Source: CAXXOK01 sp963675365
Lineage (GTDB): Bacteria > Bacillota > Clostridia > Christensenellales > Aristaeellaceae
Direction of reading: 5' to 3'
Assembly (NCBI GenBank): GCA_963675365.2
Contig: CAXXVA010000001.1
Coordinates: forward strand, 992,001-1,056,000
DNA length: 64,000 bases
The position numbers and the translations under genes are program-made. This document shows, in pieces, positions 41,429 through 50,318 of this stretch (position 1 is the first letter of the stretch; each line of letters opens with the position of its first letter). The notes beneath the pieces were generated by a model. That model worked only from the letters and a program-made list of their open reading frames with translations. It searched no databases and was not told the origin of the DNA.

Positions 41429-41752
41429 GTGAAGGTTCAAAAAGCAAACGGTGTAATGTGGACAGATCTTGGCGGTGGCGTCAAGCGCAGGGTGCTGGCG
41501 CACAACGGCGACGGCATGGTGGTGGAGGTCGCGTTTCAGGAGGGCGGCGTCGGCGCGCCGCACAGCCACCCGCACGTCCAGTGCACCTACGTGCTGTCGG
41601 GTACGTTTGTGTTTACCGGCGGCAACGACAACTATACCGTCACGGCGGGCGACAGCCTGGCGTTTGACCGCAACGAAACCCACGGCTGCGTCTGCACGGC
41701 CGAGGGCACGCTGATTGACGTGTTTTCGCCCCAAAGAGAAGATTTTTTGTAA
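41429..41752 (+). CDS. Small cupin-domain protein
   Basis: The product has 107 residues. A single cupin_2 barrel shows the metal-binding pattern H-S-H-P-H-V-Q (motif 1) and H-G-C-V-C (motif 2). It starts at GTG 41429 behind CAGGAGG. A TACAAT -10 box lies near 41391 in the short space shared with ahcY. Similar proteins are sugar or pectin-degradation cupins or sensors; the function here is unknown. Confidence 0.8.
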   Translation: MKVQKANGVMWTDLGGGVKRRVLAHNGDGMVVEVAFQEGGVGAPHSHPHVQCTYVLSGTFVFTGGNDNYTVTAGDSLAFDRNETHGCVCTAEGTLIDVFSPQREDFL

Positions 41753-41788
41753 TTCATAACGCAATTATAAGAGTATATTCATAGCACG

Positions 41789-42041
41789 CATGGCAAACCC
41801 AAGGGTGGACACCGAGTAGATTGCGTTTGATTTTTCTTGCTGGCGAAGAACAAGGCCGCGAGGGAGGGCATCGCCCGACTAGCCACCGAGTTTCCTAAGG
41901 AAACGAATGGCGTAGCCCCGCTATCACAAAGTATTAGCGGGGTCGAATCAAGTAGTAGCAGCGCTACGTCAAGGCCGAAGTGATGAAGTCAGCGAGGAAA
42001 AGAACCGCAATATACCGGCGGACATCCTTGGGTTTGTCATG
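41789..42041 (+). repeat. Large hairpin related to family A (A4, 253 bp)
   Basis: The ends CATGGCAAACCCAAGGGTGG and CCTTGGGTTTGTCATG pair over about 35 bases with mismatches. The interior holds the family A tip GTAGTAGCAGCGCTACGTCAAGG plus extra sequence with its own small hairpin CCCCGCTA/TAGCGGGG. The right end overlaps the stop codon of the 2H phosphoesterase gene. Confidence 0.6.
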
Positions 42042-42543
42042 CTTTCAGCGGATAAATGCCGATTCTTCTTTCCGGGAAAAACTCATAAATGCCGATGCTC
42101 TCCACTGTGGCGCGAAACGGCGTGAAATTCTTCACAGCCGCGGGAATGGCGCGGTGGATGGTTTCGGGTTCGTCCATCAAAAGGGTGGTGTGCGCAACCC
42201 AGGGGTATGCGTCGGCCGTGCCGCCGCCGGGCACTACGGCGTTGCGCAGGTCCAAAAGCTCCCGCTTCACCGCGGGCGCGGCAAACAGCACGTTCAGTCC
42301 GAACAGCCCAAGGTAGGCAAGCCGCAGCGTAAACGCGCGCTGCGATCCGGCGGCCTCGTGCGCGCGGCGGATAGCCTCGACCTCGTCTTCCACCTCGAAC
42401 GTACCCAGTGTGATATGGTAGGGAATGCCCTTGGTCTGTGTGCCGGAAAACCCTTCGTTGACCAGGGCCAGGTACAACTCGCTCAGTTTTTTATCCGTCT
42501 CGGCGTCAAACTGCGCAACCACGTAGAGATGTTTATCTTCCAA
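42037..42543 (-). CDS. 2H phosphoesterase (2'-5' RNA ligase-like)
   Basis: The product has 168 residues. Two H-x-T motifs mark the 2H fold: Y-H-I-T-L-G (about residue 43) and A-H-T-T-L-L (about 118). Such enzymes open cyclic phosphates or join RNA ends. The start is TTG 42543 behind AAGGAG; it overlaps the diguanylate cyclase gene by 11 bases, so the two are coupled. Confidence 0.85.
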   Translation of the reverse strand: MEDKHLYVVAQFDAETDKKLSELYLALVNEGFSGTQTKGIPYHITLGTFEVEDEVEAIRRAHEAAGSQRAFTLRLAYLGLFGLNVLFAAPAVKRELLDLRNAVVPGGGTADAYPWVAHTTLLMDEPETIHRAIPAAVKNFTPFRATVESIGIYEFFPERRIGIYPLKA

Positions 42544-43708
42544 CTGCGACTCCTTCCGCGTCTGCCGCTTTTTTCTTTTTTTGCTTGACCTGATACATTT
42601 TTAAGTCCGCCCGGCGGTAAAAATCCTCCACCGTATCGTGCTGGTCAAACCGCCAGGTGGTATAGCCTATGCTCAGCCCGATTTTCACGGGGTCGTCCGT
42701 CGCAGAATTCCAGCGGATGGCGTTGCGGAGAATTTTCGCGATCAGGTTGTCCACCTCGCGCAGATTTTCCGCCGGGTAAACGATGCAGAACTCGTCGCCG
42801 CCGTAGCGCGCCAGAAACGCCTGCGTGTTTTTACACGAAGTCTTAAGGATTTCCGAAACCCGTACCAGAATATTATCCCCGTAATAGTGGCCGTACACGT
42901 CGTTGACGTGTTTGAAATCGTCCACGTCCATCATGATCAGCGCCAAAAGCCCCTGGTGCGAAGGATCGCGGGTTTCGCGCTGTACGAAGCGCGTCAGCTC
43001 CCGGCGGTTGTTGATACCGGTCAGGGCATCGGTCGAGATCTGGCGGTTCAGGGAATCGATATACATCAGCATAATCGAAATCGCCGTAAACACCCAGATC
43101 AGCGCCACGCCGTAGAAAAAAGTTTGGATAATCCCCGCGATAGCCGGCATTACGACAAAATAAGCCAGCCCGTAGAACCGGCGCTGCTCCTCTTTCCAAC
43201 TGGCGCGGCGCCCGGCGCGCAGCGCGATGACGCTTGCGTAAATCAGATAGGCGTAAGCGACCGCCGCGAAGACGTAAAACCCGTCGTTCCTGGCATACAC
43301 GTTCGACTCGTCGATGGTAAAGATACTGCCGGTGAAAAGATTCACGATAATAAAACCAAACAATAAAAACATCGGGATCGAAAGCAGCTTAAGTTTGCGG
43401 TAGGCTTTTTTCTGCTCCCGGCTTACCGAGAGGACCACGAACATCACCCACAGAAAGGGAATCAAAATATTGAACGCGTAGTAGATCGACTCGGCGGCGG
43501 TTTTGAAGATATGCGCCTGGGAAAACGCCGCGCCGTCCAAAAGCCAGCACACCGCATCGGTCAGCAGCATCGCGATGGTCGCGTAGATCAGATAATTGAA
43601 TTGCCGTTTCAGTATGGACGTCCCGATTTCTTCGTGCTGTTTGAACAGGATAATCAGCAAAAGACAGATTCCGACAGCGTTGATTTCCAAATATAGCGCA
43701 TGCAGCAT
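42533..43708 (-). CDS. Membrane diguanylate cyclase
   Basis: The product has 391 residues. Six to seven membrane helices (about 5-215) form a sensor of 7TM type. The GGDEF domain (about 225-380) has D-A-L-T-G-I-N-N-R-R and the intact R-Y-G-G-D-E-F. It should make c-di-GMP in response to an unknown membrane signal. GAGGATTA precedes ATG 43708. The C-terminus is Lys-rich. Confidence 0.9.
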   Translation of the reverse strand: MLHALYLEINAVGICLLLIILFKQHEEIGTSILKRQFNYLIYATIAMLLTDAVCWLLDGAAFSQAHIFKTAAESIYYAFNILIPFLWVMFVVLSVSREQKKAYRKLKLLSIPMFLLFGFIIVNLFTGSIFTIDESNVYARNDGFYVFAAVAYAYLIYASVIALRAGRRASWKEEQRRFYGLAYFVVMPAIAGIIQTFFYGVALIWVFTAISIMLMYIDSLNRQISTDALTGINNRRELTRFVQRETRDPSHQGLLALIMMDVDDFKHVNDVYGHYYGDNILVRVSEILKTSCKNTQAFLARYGGDEFCIVYPAENLREVDNLIAKILRNAIRWNSATDDPVKIGLSIGYTTWRFDQHDTVEDFYRRADLKMYQVKQKKKKAADAEGVAVGR

Positions 43709-43784
43709 AACTTAATCCTCCAGCAGGCCGGCAGAAAAAATTACCGGTCACTTTAAATTCTATCATATTTTCGTGCCTTGTAAC

Positions 43785-43815
43785 AAAAAAGGTTCATCCA
43801 AATCTGGATGAACCC
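43785..43815 (-). terminator. Terminator of the TrmH-like gene
   Basis: On the minus strand GGTTCATCC, 6 bases, GGATGAACC is followed by TTTTTT. Confidence 0.85.
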
Positions 43816-43851
43816 GTAATTTTCCGGAAATGCAGCCCGGATACCGCGCGC

Positions 43852-44859
43852 TCAGCCCCGGTAGGCCAGCTCGTAGATCATAATGGCCGCGGCCGCGGCC
43901 GCGTTCAGGCTCTCCGCGCCGCCGCGCATGGGCAGGCGGTAGGCGTGGGTGGCCTGTTTGAGGGTTTCTTTGGAAATGCCTTTGCCCTCGTTGCCGATGA
44001 CCAGGCACAGCTTTTCGGGCAGCTTCTCGCGCAGGAAAAAGTCCCCGCCGTGCAGGGCCGCCGCGACCACCGCATAGCCCTCCGCCTTGAGCGCTTTGGC
44101 GGCCTTCGCAGCGCTTTGCACCTGCAGGGTCGGCACGCGGAAAATAGAGCCCATGGTCGCCCGGAGCGCTTTGGGCGCAAACGGATCGGCGCAGCCCGTA
44201 GACAGGATCGCGCCGTCGAAGCCCGCCGCGTCCATGGTGCGCAGGATCGCGCCGACGTTGCCGGGATCCTGCACGGTTTCCATCAGCACCAGCCGGTCGC
44301 CGAGGATGGACGGGGATACGTCCCCATCCAGCGCGTCGTCGTCCATTTCACCGTCATCCACCGGCTTGCGCGGTTCCTGCTCGGTCAGCGCGGGGGAGAC
44401 CATCTCATCAAACAGGTAATCCGTCGCCTCCGCCGGATCTTCCGAATCAATCCCGAAAGCGGCAGGCGATACGCCGGGGACGCCAAGATCGTCCCGCTTT
44501 TCGATCCGCGGGGTTTGCAGGCGCACCACGGCCAAAATGCCCTGGGGCGACTTAACCGTGGAGATCGCTTCCAGCACCTGCGCGGGCACAAGGAAGGCGT
44601 TGTCCGCGTGCGCTTCGTCGATCAATTCCCGATACTTGTCCTGCTGCGCTTCGTCCACAAACAGCGTATCCACGGCAAACGCCGAACCCAGCGTGAAGGC
44701 CGTGCCCACTGAGCTTTTCATGCCCGCCGCCTTGACGGCTTCCTCCACCATGTGCTCGCCCTCGCACAGAAACATGCCGCTTTCATCCCTGCCCTTCACC
44801 GAGTGCAGGGCCCGCGCCGCCTTGACGCGCGGATTTTTCAAACTTTCGATTCTATCCAT
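43852..44859 (-). CDS. TrmH-family (SpoU) rRNA/tRNA 2'-O-methyltransferase
   Basis: The product has 335 residues. An N-terminal substrate-binding domain (about 1-120) and a SPOUT domain with Q-D-P-G-N-V-G-A-I-L-R-T, I-G-N-E-G-K-G-I-S and S-L-N-A-A-A-A-A-A-I. Between them lies an acidic insertion of about 50 residues (about 138-190) not usual in the family. It methylates ribose in 23S rRNA or tRNA. It is the last gene after argS, with hairpin repeat A3 between them. Confidence 0.9.
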   Translation of the reverse strand: MDRIESLKNPRVKAARALHSVKGRDESGMFLCEGEHMVEEAVKAAGMKSSVGTAFTLGSAFAVDTLFVDEAQQDKYRELIDEAHADNAFLVPAQVLEAISTVKSPQGILAVVRLQTPRIEKRDDLGVPGVSPAAFGIDSEDPAEATDYLFDEMVSPALTEQEPRKPVDDGEMDDDALDGDVSPSILGDRLVLMETVQDPGNVGAILRTMDAAGFDGAILSTGCADPFAPKALRATMGSIFRVPTLQVQSAAKAAKALKAEGYAVVAAALHGGDFFLREKLPEKLCLVIGNEGKGISKETLKQATHAYRLPMRGGAESLNAAAAAAIMIYELAYRG

Positions 44860-44972
44860 GATTTGATTCCAATCTTTGCACGATGCAAATCATCAGCCAA
44901 AGAGTCTGTCAAATAAAAACTTCTCGTACGACATAACCAGTCTATCCGTTTACCTAACCTTGGAAGAACATC

Positions 44973-45137
44973 GCAGGCAAACGATGAGTGAAAACCGCGC
45001 GAACTGGTGAAGCAGGGTTTCGTCAGGTTGGGTTCTGAGAATCCGAAGATGTAGCAGAGCTACCTCAAGGATTTGAAGGCCCAAGATGGCGGAAACCGGG
45101 TCGCCAGGCGTGCGGGATTCGGTCAGCGTTTGCCTGC
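44973..45137 (+). repeat. Hairpin repeat family A, copy A3 (165 bp)
   Basis: The arms GCAGGCAAACG and CGTTTGCCTGC pair exactly. The boxes TTTCGTCAGGTTGGGTT and AAGATGGCGGAAA match A1 and A2. The tip is GTAGC/GCTAC. It lies 5 bases after the argS stop codon, so argS transcripts would carry it in their 3' region. Confidence 0.8.
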
Positions 45138-45141
45138 AACA

Positions 45142-46872
45142 TCACATCGCTTCGGGGGCTTCCATCCCGATCAGGTACATGCCCTGCTTGAGCACGTCGC
45201 GCGTGGCGCGGGTCAGCAGTACGCGCGCGGCGCGCACGGCGGGATCGCTGTCCAGGATGCGGTTGTCGTAATAGAAGCGGTTGTAAGCCTGGGCGATATC
45301 GGTCACCGCACGGGTGACGATGGAGGGCTCGTACTTGGCGGCGGCGTCGTGCACGGCTTCGGGGAAGCGGGACAAAAGCCCGACCAGTTCGCCCGCCGCG
45401 TCGTCGGCCAGCGAGGCGTAGTCCGGTTCCAGGCTGATCGCCTGCGCGGCGTCCGCCTTGCGCAGCACCGAACAGCAGCGCGCGTGGGTGTACTGCACGT
45501 AGGGGCCGCTTTCGCCGTCGAAATTGAGCGCGCGGTTCCACCAGAAGTCGATATCCTTGATGCGGTTGTTCTGCAGATCGGTATAGATCACCGCGCCCAC
45601 GCCCACCTGCCGGGCGACCTCGCGCTTGTTTTCCAGGTCCGGGCTCTTTTCCTGGATAATTTTCAGGGCCTTTTCCTGCGCCTGCTGCAGCAGATCGTCC
45701 AGATACACGATGTGCCCCTTGCGGGTGGACAGCGTCTGCCCCTCGTAGCTCACCATACCGAACGACACGTGCACCATGTTTTCCGCCCAGGGGTAGCCCA
45801 TCTTTTTGAGCACCTCGAACACCTGGCGGAAGTGCAGGTCCTGCTGATAGGCGACCACGTACAGGCATTTATCAAAGTGATAGGTGTCCGCGCGGTACAT
45901 GGCGGCGGCCAGATCGCGCGTGGCGTAAAGGGTGGCCCCGTCCTTTTTGAGGATCAGGCAGGGCGGCATGCCCTCGGCTTCCAAATCCACCACGCTTGCG
46001 CCTTCGGACACGGACAACAGCCCTTTTTCCTTGAGCGCGTCGATAACGGGCTGCATTTTATCGTTGTAAAAAGCCTCGCCGTTGTAGCTGTCAAACGTCA
46101 CGCCGAGCATATCGTAGGTCTTTTCACAGTCGCGCAGGGTCACCTGCTTGAACCAGTTGAAGGTATCCAGCGCTTCCTTGTCGCCGTCCTCAATAGCCTT
46201 GAAGTACATGCGGCCCTCGTCCTCGAGGGTATGGGTGCCCTGCTCCTCCACCTCTTTGGCGGATTCCTCGTGAAAGCGGACGTAGAGCTTCGTCAGCGCC
46301 TCCACGCCTTCTTTTTCCACCTGCTCCCTGCTGCCCCAGCGCTTGTAGGCGGAGATCAGCTTGCCAAACTGCGTACCCCAGTCGCCCAGGTGGTTGATGC
46401 CGACGGTTTTATAACCCAGGTAATCGTAAATGCGCTTAAGGCTGTGCCCGATCATGGTGGTGGACAGATGCCCGATATGAAAGCGCTTGGCGATGTTGAT
46501 GGACGAGTAGTCGATGCAAACGGTTTTGCCGCTGCCGATTTTGGACGCGCCGTAATCGCCCTCGAGCACCGCCTCGATGGTGCGGCGGGCGACCTGCGCG
46601 CGGTTCAAATCAAAATTCAAATACCCGCCCATCTGCTTGGCGGTGGAAAAGCCGGGCGCGTTGATCTCCCCGGCTAACGCGGCGGCGATCTGCGGCGGGG
46701 CGAGCTTTAGCTCGCGGCTTAGCCGAAAGCACGGAAAGGCGTAGTCGCCCATGTTTTTTTCAGGCGGCACCTCCAGGTATCCTTCCAGCGTTTCGGCGTT
46801 CATGTCCGTGCCGAACCGCTTTTTCACGGCCTCGCTGACCAGCGTGGCGATTTCGCGCTTGATCTCGTTCAT
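45142..46872 (-). CDS. argS: Arginyl-tRNA synthetase
   Basis: The product has 576 residues. The class I signature F-H-I-G-H-L is intact and the K-M-S-K-S equivalent is S-T-R-K-G, as in many ArgRS. An N-terminal Arg-tRNA-synthetase domain (about 1-90) and a C-terminal anticodon-binding DALR domain are present. ATG 46872 follows GGGGGTAGGAG and overlaps the MATE stop by ATGA, an unusual coupling of an exporter and an aminoacyl-tRNA synthetase. Confidence 0.96.
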   Translation of the reverse strand: MNEIKREIATLVSEAVKKRFGTDMNAETLEGYLEVPPEKNMGDYAFPCFRLSRELKLAPPQIAAALAGEINAPGFSTAKQMGGYLNFDLNRAQVARRTIEAVLEGDYGASKIGSGKTVCIDYSSINIAKRFHIGHLSTTMIGHSLKRIYDYLGYKTVGINHLGDWGTQFGKLISAYKRWGSREQVEKEGVEALTKLYVRFHEESAKEVEEQGTHTLEDEGRMYFKAIEDGDKEALDTFNWFKQVTLRDCEKTYDMLGVTFDSYNGEAFYNDKMQPVIDALKEKGLLSVSEGASVVDLEAEGMPPCLILKKDGATLYATRDLAAAMYRADTYHFDKCLYVVAYQQDLHFRQVFEVLKKMGYPWAENMVHVSFGMVSYEGQTLSTRKGHIVYLDDLLQQAQEKALKIIQEKSPDLENKREVARQVGVGAVIYTDLQNNRIKDIDFWWNRALNFDGESGPYVQYTHARCCSVLRKADAAQAISLEPDYASLADDAAGELVGLLSRFPEAVHDAAAKYEPSIVTRAVTDIAQAYNRFYYDNRILDSDPAVRAARVLLTRATRDVLKQGMYLIGMEAPEAM

Positions 46873-48287
46873 GCTCCTACCCCCTCGGATAACAGTTTGC
46901 CTTCCGCCCGTTTGCGCCACTTGCCGAACCGGTAAATGAGGCTGGTCGCCGTGGCGTTGAACACCCACGCGACCAACAGGCTGATGTAAATGGCGTCCGG
47001 GTTGCCGTTAGGCCAGACGGCCGAACGCGTAAGATACGCGATCAGGTACGCCAGCGGCAGGCGAACGCCGATGGTGGTGATCATCGACATAATCATCGGG
47101 ATGGTGGTCTGGCTCATGCCATTCATTACGCCGACAACGGTCTGCAGCACCGCAAACGCCACATATCCGGCGGCGAGGATGCGCAGGAAGCGCGCGCCAA
47201 GGTTCACCACGGTTTCGGTCGAGGTGAACACGTTCATCAGCTGCCGGCCGAACACAAGGATGCAGGTGACCAGGATCAGCGCCGACGTTAAGGCGATGAG
47301 CAGCGTATCGCGCTGCCCCTTGCGGATGCGGGAGAGCTTTTTGGCGCCGAAGTTCTGCGCGGTAAAGGTGGTTGCCGCCGCGGCAAAGGTGAAGTTGGGC
47401 ATCATGATGAACCCGTCCACGCGCATCACGGCGGTCAGCGTGGTGACTACGGTGGGACCCATGGAGTTCATCAGCGCCTGCACCAGCACCGCCTGCATGG
47501 AAAACACCATCTGCATCGCGCCCAGCGGCAGGCCCAGCCTGATGATCTTTTTGGAGATCCCGCCGTCCAGCTTGATGGTGGAGCGGTTGACGTCCACCAC
47601 GTCGGACATGCGCCGGAGTTTGCGGAAGGCGAGCATCGCCGCAAGCGTCTGGGCGATCACCGTCGCCAGGGCCACGCCGTCGGTGGTCATGCCGAGCTTT
47701 GTTACGAACAGGATGTCCAGCACGATGTTCAAAACCGAGGCGAACAGCAGGTAAAACAGCGGGGAAACGCTGTCGCCCATGCCGCGTAAAACGCCGCTCA
47801 GGATGTTGAAATACACCAGCGATATCACGCCGCCGAAGTAAATCGTCAGGTAGCTCGTCGCCAGGTTCAGCATTTCCGGCGGCGAATTTAACAGCGTTAA
47901 CAGCGGCTTTGCCACCAGCACGCCCAGCACCGTGCACGCAAGCCCGGCCCAGAACGCAAGCAGGATAATCGTGCCGACGGCCTTGTTAAGCATTAATCGG
48001 TCCTTGGCGCCGAAATACTGCGATACCGTAATGCCCGCGCCCGTGGAAACGCCGATGAACAGCGCAAAGATCAGCATGATCAGCGGGAAGGAAAGGCCCA
48101 CCGCGCCCAGCGCGTTATCGCCGATGTAGTTGCCGACCACGATGGCGTCCACCGTGGAGTACATCTGCTGGGCGAAGTTGCCGATTAACAGCGGGATGGA
48201 AAACCTGATAATCTGTTTGAAGGAGTTGCCCTCGGTCATGTCCATGGGCGCGAAAAACTTTTTCAGTTTTCCGGAGATTTGCGTCAT
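46869..48287 (-). CDS. MATE-family efflux transporter
   Basis: The product has 472 residues and 12 membrane helices. MATE landmarks include I-P-L-L-I-G-N-F-A-Q-Q-M-Y, D-A-I-V-V-G-N-Y-I-G and a second-half repeat with Q-A-L-M-N-S-M-G. It exports cationic compounds using Na+ or H+. AAAGG precedes ATG 48287. It is coupled to argS downstream. Confidence 0.92.
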   Translation of the reverse strand: MTQISGKLKKFFAPMDMTEGNSFKQIIRFSIPLLIGNFAQQMYSTVDAIVVGNYIGDNALGAVGLSFPLIMLIFALFIGVSTGAGITVSQYFGAKDRLMLNKAVGTIILLAFWAGLACTVLGVLVAKPLLTLLNSPPEMLNLATSYLTIYFGGVISLVYFNILSGVLRGMGDSVSPLFYLLFASVLNIVLDILFVTKLGMTTDGVALATVIAQTLAAMLAFRKLRRMSDVVDVNRSTIKLDGGISKKIIRLGLPLGAMQMVFSMQAVLVQALMNSMGPTVVTTLTAVMRVDGFIMMPNFTFAAAATTFTAQNFGAKKLSRIRKGQRDTLLIALTSALILVTCILVFGRQLMNVFTSTETVVNLGARFLRILAAGYVAFAVLQTVVGVMNGMSQTTIPMIMSMITTIGVRLPLAYLIAYLTRSAVWPNGNPDAIYISLLVAWVFNATATSLIYRFGKWRKRAEGKLLSEGVGA

Positions 48288-48366
48288 GCAATGCCTTTCT
48301 TACGACGGAATCAATATGCCCCCGTCACGGTTTGAAAAAGCGCTTTCCACTCTTTCGCAGCAATGT

Positions 48367-49080
48367 TTACGGATACAGGGTCGTGCCCATTTGGTCGCCG
48401 GCGAGCACTTTGAGCAGGTTGTCGCCCGCCTTGTCCAGCTTGAACACGCGGACCTTGGGAAAGTCGTTGTCTCGAAGCAGGATCATCGCCGTCAGGTCGA
48501 TGGCGCGCAGCGCCTTTTTCAGGCAGTCCTCGTAGCTGATCGCCGGGATGACCTGCGCGTCGGAAAATTCGGAAGGGTCCTTATCGTAGACGCCGTCTAC
48601 GTTTTTAGCCATCAATATCTGCCCGCAGTCCAGCTCCAGCGCGCGCAGCGCCACGGCCGAATCGGTGGAGAAGAACGGGTTGCCCGTGCCGCCCCCAAGC
48701 AGCAGGATGTGGCCGTTTTCCAAGAGCCTTTTGGCCCGCGTGGCCTGGAAGGGCTCGGCAAAGCGGTGGATGTTCACCGCGCTCATCACGGTGGATTTTG
48801 CCCCCAGCGAACACAGCGCGTCGTGCATCATAATGGAATTCTGGATGGTGGCAAGCATGCCCATCTGGTCGGCCGCCACGGCGCCCATGGCCTTGGCGTC
48901 GCCGCGTCTGCCGCGCCATACGTTGCCCCCGCCGATGACCACCGCAAGCTCAAACCCCTGCGCCTGTACGGCCATCAGGGTCTTGGCCGCGGCCTGAAAC
49001 GCGTTATAATCAAACAACTGTCCGCCGTTTCCCAGCGCTTCGCCGCTCAATTTCAGGATGATTCGCTTGTTTTCCGCCAT
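48367..49080 (-). CDS. pyrH: UMP kinase
   Basis: The product has 237 residues. The hexameric amino-acid-kinase fold has L-K-L-S-G-E-A-L, I-G-G-G-N-V-W-R-G and G-G-G-T-G-N-P-F-F-S-T-D. It phosphorylates UMP to UDP. CAGGAGG precedes ATG 49080. In most Bacillota pyrH sits in rpsB-tsf-pyrH-frr; here it is alone, and the tsf homologue of this window is 40 kb away in another operon. Confidence 0.93.
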   Translation of the reverse strand: MAENKRIILKLSGEALGNGGQLFDYNAFQAAAKTLMAVQAQGFELAVVIGGGNVWRGRRGDAKAMGAVAADQMGMLATIQNSIMMHDALCSLGAKSTVMSAVNIHRFAEPFQATRAKRLLENGHILLLGGGTGNPFFSTDSAVALRALELDCGQILMAKNVDGVYDKDPSEFSDAQVIPAISYEDCLKKALRAIDLTAMILLRDNDFPKVRVFKLDKAGDNLLKVLAGDQMGTTLYP

Positions 49081-49291
49081 TTGGCCGCCTCCTGTCTACT
49101 ACGGTACGTAACCTTAATTATACAACGGGAGTATAGATGCTGTAAAGGCTGCAGGGCAAGTTGCGGCGGCGGCGCGCCGTGCGGCGGCCTTCCTGTGGGC
49201 CGCCGGTCATTCCGGATATTGGCCCGGCCGCCGATCCCTTTTCAAGCCTGTAAAAAACCATGTTTTGTTGCTGTTTTTTGCCGTATTGGGT

Positions 49292-49320
49292 TTGACAAGG
49301 GTACGGGTTGTTAGTATAAT
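49292..49320 (+). promoter_or_regulatory. Promoter of the AraC-family regulator gene
   Basis: TTGACA (49292-49297), 17 bases, TATAAT (49315-49320), fully consensus hexamers. Confidence 0.85.
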
Positions 49321-49372
49321 ATCTTAGTCTGAATGGGACGGTTTTTAGACAATATTGACATGAGGAACGGTT

Positions 49373-50272
49373 ATGAGCGTCATCACTTTCACACCTGATC
49401 CCCCCTGCGCCGAAGGGAATGACGCAGGTATTTTTGTGCAGGGCGTACACACGCCCGTGCAGCTGATCGAGGACAGCGGAGTATGGATTCATTCCGCCGG
49501 CAGCGCAATGCTGGAGCAATCCGCCTATACGCTGGAAAAAGAAACCTACTGGACCTGGCTGATCGTGGAGACGGGGCGCATCACGCTTGAGCATAAGGAT
49601 TCCAAGTTCGACCTGCGCAAGGGCGAATGTGCGGTGCTGCCGCTGCGGGTATCAAGCTGCAAGCTGCACCACGCCAAGGACGCGCGCTTGCTGTGGCTGA
49701 CCATCGACGGCCCGCTGGCGACGAACTTCCTGGGCGAGATGAACTCGTTGACCACCGCGCCCGCCAAGCAGGGCTTCCTGCCCTCGCAGGTCATCCTGAC
49801 CCAGCAGATCGTACAGGTGCTGGTACGCCACGCCGGAACCGGCGACGCGAGCTTCCAGCTCGGGCAGTTGTTATGGGGCCTTCTCGCCGCGCACTCCGGC
49901 CAGAGCGTGGCCATGAGCGCGACGCTGAGCCATGAGATCGCCCGCGTGGTGGACGCGCTGCGCCGCAGCGAATATAAAGAAAGCTTTTCGCTTGCCGACA
50001 TGGCGGCCATCAGCCGCATGCCGATTGAAACCTTCCGCAAGCGCTTTTCCGCGGAGCTGGGGCTGCCCCCGCTTTCGTACCTGCAGTTTTTAAAGATGGA
50101 GCGCGCGAAGCTGCTGCTCCGCAGCGGGCTGAACGTGCGCCAGACCGGTATCGAGATCGGCATGCACGACCCCTACCACTTCTCCAAGCAGTTCAAGCAG
50201 GTGGTCGGCATGGCCCCCACCGCGTATTTAAAACACGTCGGCTGGCAAAACGGCGGCACGAACAAAGACTGA
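49373..50272 (+). CDS. AraC-family transcriptional regulator
   Basis: The product has 299 residues. Residues about 15-150 form a cupin-like sensor (T-W-L-I-V-E-T-G-R-I-T-L). Residues about 195-290 form the double helix-turn-helix, ending G-M-H-D-P-Y-H-F-S-K-Q-F-K-Q. It probably responds to a sugar or related ligand. It is driven by a consensus promoter and closed by its own terminator. The target genes are not obvious nearby. Confidence 0.88.
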   Translation: MSVITFTPDPPCAEGNDAGIFVQGVHTPVQLIEDSGVWIHSAGSAMLEQSAYTLEKETYWTWLIVETGRITLEHKDSKFDLRKGECAVLPLRVSSCKLHHAKDARLLWLTIDGPLATNFLGEMNSLTTAPAKQGFLPSQVILTQQIVQVLVRHAGTGDASFQLGQLLWGLLAAHSGQSVAMSATLSHEIARVVDALRRSEYKESFSLADMAAISRMPIETFRKRFSAELGLPPLSYLQFLKMERAKLLLRSGLNVRQTGIEIGMHDPYHFSKQFKQVVGMAPTAYLKHVGWQNGGTNKD

Positions 50273-50295
50273 GCGAAAGCTCAGTCTTTTTGTTT
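50264..50295 (+). terminator. Terminator of the AraC-family gene
   Basis: AAAGACTGAGC, GAAA, GCTCAGTCTTTTT. The stem overlaps the last codons and stop of the gene. Confidence 0.85.
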
Positions 50296-50318
50296 GCATG
50301 AGGAATTGAGTACACGCC

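Noticed and set aside
45073..46677. 534-codon ORF opposite argS
   Set aside because: Shadow of argS and partly inside repeat A3.
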